From NCBI RefSeq assembly GCF_026410285.1, contig NZ_JAPMLP010000006.1, forward strand, positions 62,001 to 126,000: a stretch of 64,000 nucleotides of DNA, read 5' to 3'. Both the position numbers and the translations under genes were made by a program. Source of the DNA: Sulfitobacter sp. F26169L (GTDB lineage Bacteria; Pseudomonadota; Alphaproteobacteria; Rhodobacterales; Rhodobacteraceae). The notes under the pieces are model-generated. The model was not told where the DNA came from and made no database searches. It saw only the letters and a list, made by a program, of their open reading frames with translations. Every line of letters starts with the position of its first letter. Position 1 is the stretch's first letter. Shown here piece by piece: positions 62,065 to 64,000 of the stretch.

Positions 62065-62634
62065 TCAGCGCGTCATGCGCTGCAATGATCCATCACGCTT
62101 GATGAGGTGGTGCCAGCCGACCGCCATCGTGATATGCCCGACGATCAAGAGAGCGAGGATCCAGCCCAACTCACCGTGCCACTCCGAAAAAGACGTGAGC
62201 CAGGTGATTTCGGGCTGTTGCGCCGGAAAAATCCGAAGCCCAAAAAAACTCAACCCCCGGTCGCTGCCCGCGGCTGCGATGACACGGATGAGGGGAACAA
62301 CCACCATCAGCGCATAAATCGCCAGATGCCCGACGGTCGCAAGCCTGCCGATCAATCCGTCATGGACCGAAGGGCGGTTTTTGATATTCATCAGTCCCCA
62401 AGCACCTCGGAGCAGAACCAAAAGCAAAAGCGCGACGCCCAGATCCGTGTGATAGCTCCAGAAGAAGTCCCGCACGGCGTGATCCCGTGGTAGCCACCAA
62501 CGTAAAGCGGCAGAAACAAACTGTGCCGCGAACAGTAGTGCCATCCCCCAATGCAGCCATTTGCTGATCGGGCCATAGCGGGCGGGTGTGTCTGATAAGG
62601 TCGACATTTCGGACTCCGTTTTCTGGTCTGCCAT
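62065..62634 (-). CDS. Cytochrome b561 family protein
   Basis: 189-aa (or 180 aa from an internal ATG at 62607) four-helix membrane cytochrome: YGPISKWLHWGMALLFAAQFV, FFWSYHTDLGVALLLLVLLRGAWGLMN, GHLAIYALMVVVPLIRVI and EWHGELGWILALLIVGHITMAVGWHHL. Histidines in helices 1 (LHWG), 2 (YHTD), 3 (GHL) and 4 (WHG, GHI) can bind two hemes b. It probably takes electrons from quinol or feeds them to a periplasmic partner. Confidence 0.92.
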   Translation of the reverse strand: MADQKTESEMSTLSDTPARYGPISKWLHWGMALLFAAQFVSAALRWWLPRDHAVRDFFWSYHTDLGVALLLLVLLRGAWGLMNIKNRPSVHDGLIGRLATVGHLAIYALMVVVPLIRVIAAAGSDRGLSFFGLRIFPAQQPEITWLTSFSEWHGELGWILALLIVGHITMAVGWHHLIKRDGSLQRMTR

Positions 62635-62640
62635 GGGAAT

Positions 62641-63313
62641 TTACGCGCAACATAGCGTTCCGGCATTTGAGTATCCACCGTCCGCCGCGATCATGGCGCC
62701 AGTTACGGCACTGGCTGCGTCAGACGAAAGGAAGGCGATAAGGTTTGCGATTTTCTCTGGTTGGAGGTTGGAGAATGTGTTTGATCGGCATGGCCCCAAC
62801 CCGTTCATTGAACATATCGGGATCATCCATTTTTTATTCCATCCGGAATGGATCTATCGACACAGGCGAAAACCATGGCATCCACACGGGTATTTCTGGT
62901 TACCCTTTCCACCCCGATTTGCGCCGCCTTGTGTACAACGGCGGCCTTGGACGCGCCGTAAGCGATATGCCGTACCGGATGCGCAATGGAAATTTCCGCA
63001 ACGAAGGGTGTGAACACAATCGCGCCGCCGCCGCTCTTTTCCACGCGCCGCGCGGCCTGTTAGGCGGTCAGGAAAACGCCGGTCTGGTCGATGTCGATAC
63101 CCTTGTCCCAAGTCTCCTTCAGGTAATTTGTCGTCGGCGCCGGTTACGTCCATCGCATAGAAGCTGACACGTTCGCCCAGATCATTTGCCGCTATCGTGA
63201 AGACTGGGTAAAGCGGCCTTTGCACCTAAATCCGCCAATACCTTGCCGGTCGTTGGGCCGGTTTCGCCGGCGGCACCGATCACGAAAGAGATTTTGTCGG
63301 TGAGAGAGATCAT
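62641..63313 (-). pseudogene. Short-chain dehydrogenase, frameshifted
   Basis: SDR pieces in different frames: MISLTDKISFVIGAAGETG (cofactor loop), NDLGERVSFYAMDVTGADD, then in another frame SGGGAIVFTPFVAEISIAHP with YGASKAAVVHK (active site), and finally IANLIAFLSSDAASAVTGAM with ADGGYSNAG (C-terminus). In-frame stops follow the first (DSGK) and third pieces. At least three frame changes make it non-functional. The stop is 7 bp from the cytochrome b561 start. Confidence 0.8.
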
Positions 63314-63436
63314 ACCACACTCCTTTTGTGTCTCGCTGTGGCTGGTTCTTTCGTCTGGATGTTCGGCGTTTCTGTGTCTGCGGTGTTGATCTGCACCAGC
63401 CGCCCCTGCCGAAAGCATGAGGCGGCTGGTATTGCT

Positions 63437-64000
63437 TCAACGCGCGTTCAGACTTTCCTGATACGTAACGACCGGCGACCATTCTGGGCTCACCGCAGGC
63501 AAAGGCTCCGGCGCGTGATCGGCAAATGCGTCTGACGCATATACCACATTGCCTCCAGTCACGGTCAGTACCGCCTCCAGCGATTTGATCTCCTCCGCGG
63601 GAACCGAGAAGTAGTCGTCGGACAGGATAGCGAAGTCGGCGTACATGCCGTCCGCGATGCTGCCTTTCACGTCTTCCTCCTGCGAGAACCATGCGCTGCC
63701 TTGCGTGAAGATGCGCAACGCTTCTTCACGGCTCAGCGTGTTCGCTTCGTCCCAAAGCTGAAGGCCGCCCACCGTCTTGCCCGTCACAAGCCAGTACAGC
63801 GAGGGCCATGGATTGTAGCTGCTGACGCGGGTACCATCGGTACCGGCACCGACCGGAATACCCATATCCAGCATCTTGCGGATGGGAGGTGCGGCACTTG
63901 CCGCTTCGGCCCCGTAGCGTTCGACAAAGTACTCCCCCGCGAAGGCCATACGATTCTGAATGGCGATCCCGCCACCCAGTGCCTTGATCCGCTCAAGCTC
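63437..64000 (-). CDS. Amidohydrolase family protein, YtcJ-like (5' part outside window)
   Basis: The visible C-terminal 187 residues are open to the right edge: ELERIKALGGGIAIQNRMAF, GIPVGAGTDGTRVSSYNPW (metal-ligand Asp in GTDGTRV), EALRIFTQGSAWFSQEEDVKG, YADFAILSDDYFSVP and VLTVTGGNVVY. This is the intact relative of the relic at 57248-58177. It could hydrolyse an amide or imide; substrate unknown. Confidence 0.85.
   Translation of the reverse strand, partial: ELERIKALGGGIAIQNRMAFAGEYFVERYGAEAASAAPPIRKMLDMGIPVGAGTDGTRVSSYNPWPSLYWLVTGKTVGGLQLWDEANTLSREEALRIFTQGSAWFSQEEDVKGSIADGMYADFAILSDDYFSVPAEEIKSLEAVLTVTGGNVVYASDAFADHAPEPLPAVSPEWSPVVTYQESLNAR

Noticed and set aside
1..64000. CRISPR array, prophage or integron
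   Set aside because: No regularly spaced repeats, cas, phage structural or integrase genes were seen; the only mobile element is the IS3 relic.
47950..64000. Second attachment site repeating the tRNA-Arg 3' end
   Set aside because: I looked for the T-arm/acceptor sequence downstream and found no convincing copy in this window.

Overview
The window looks like chromosomal DNA of an alphaproteobacterium of the Rhodobacterales (Roseobacter-like). I infer this from the fairly GC-rich, densely packed genes with many 4-bp ATGA overlaps, the many Liv/HAAT and Dpp-type transporters, and the abundance of acyl-CoA enzymes. No species is assigned.

Layout. (1) 1-8112: a Dpp/Opp-type ABC importer (minus strand, running off the left edge), a LysR regulator whose HTH-coding frame lacks a normal start codon, and a divergent YtcJ-like amidohydrolase overlapping a CobW/COG0523 metallochaperone GTPase. 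(2) 8167-37001: a cluster of about 29 kb for breakdown of an unidentified carboxylic acid through CoA thioesters. It contains a MaoC hydratase, quinone-type oxidoreductases, a tandem acyl-CoA dehydrogenase pair, five short-chain dehydrogenases (counting the hydroxyacyl-CoA type), thiolase, nitronate monooxygenase, two histidine phosphatases, an ACAD10/11-type kinase, an ACAD11-type dehydrogenase, an IclR regulator, a complete branched-chain-type ABC importer, a serine hydrolase, two acyl-CoA synthetases, a TesB thioesterase, enoyl-CoA hydratase and 3-hydroxyacyl-CoA dehydrogenase. Two matching palindromes (11469-11485 and 20437-20451) may be the operators of its IclR protein. (3) 37310-41836: a sulfide/persulfide/thiosulfate operon (Crp/Fnr regulator, DUF2892 protein, two YeeE half-transporters, persulfide-dioxygenase-like MBL enzyme, SulP transporter). 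(4) 41847-47684: a PxpBCA 5-oxoprolinase operon with a divergent IclR regulator, then a YcaQ-type DNA glycosylase and a LacI regulator. (5) 47902-47978: tRNA-Arg(CCT).

After the tRNA the region is accessory in character. It starts with a decayed IS3-family element whose terminal inverted repeats are still visible (about 48185-49399). Then comes the most interesting locus: a Tat-exported flavin amine oxidase followed directly by a secreted protein that fuses cytochrome c to a RidA imine-deaminase domain (49757-52251). Together they look like a self-contained periplasmic amine dehydrogenase that passes electrons to cytochrome c and hydrolyses its own imine product. From 52666 to 64000 there is a redox/electrophile-defence group (DUF5996, GST, FMN reductase, MFS exporter fused to a monooxygenase-like domain, MhqO-like dioxygenase, LysR, NDH-2-like oxidoreductase, cytochrome b561) mixed with gene relics: a pirin fragment, an amidohydrolase with internal deletions, a shortened GNAT, and a frameshifted SDR. 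An apparently intact amidohydrolase related to the relic runs off the right edge.
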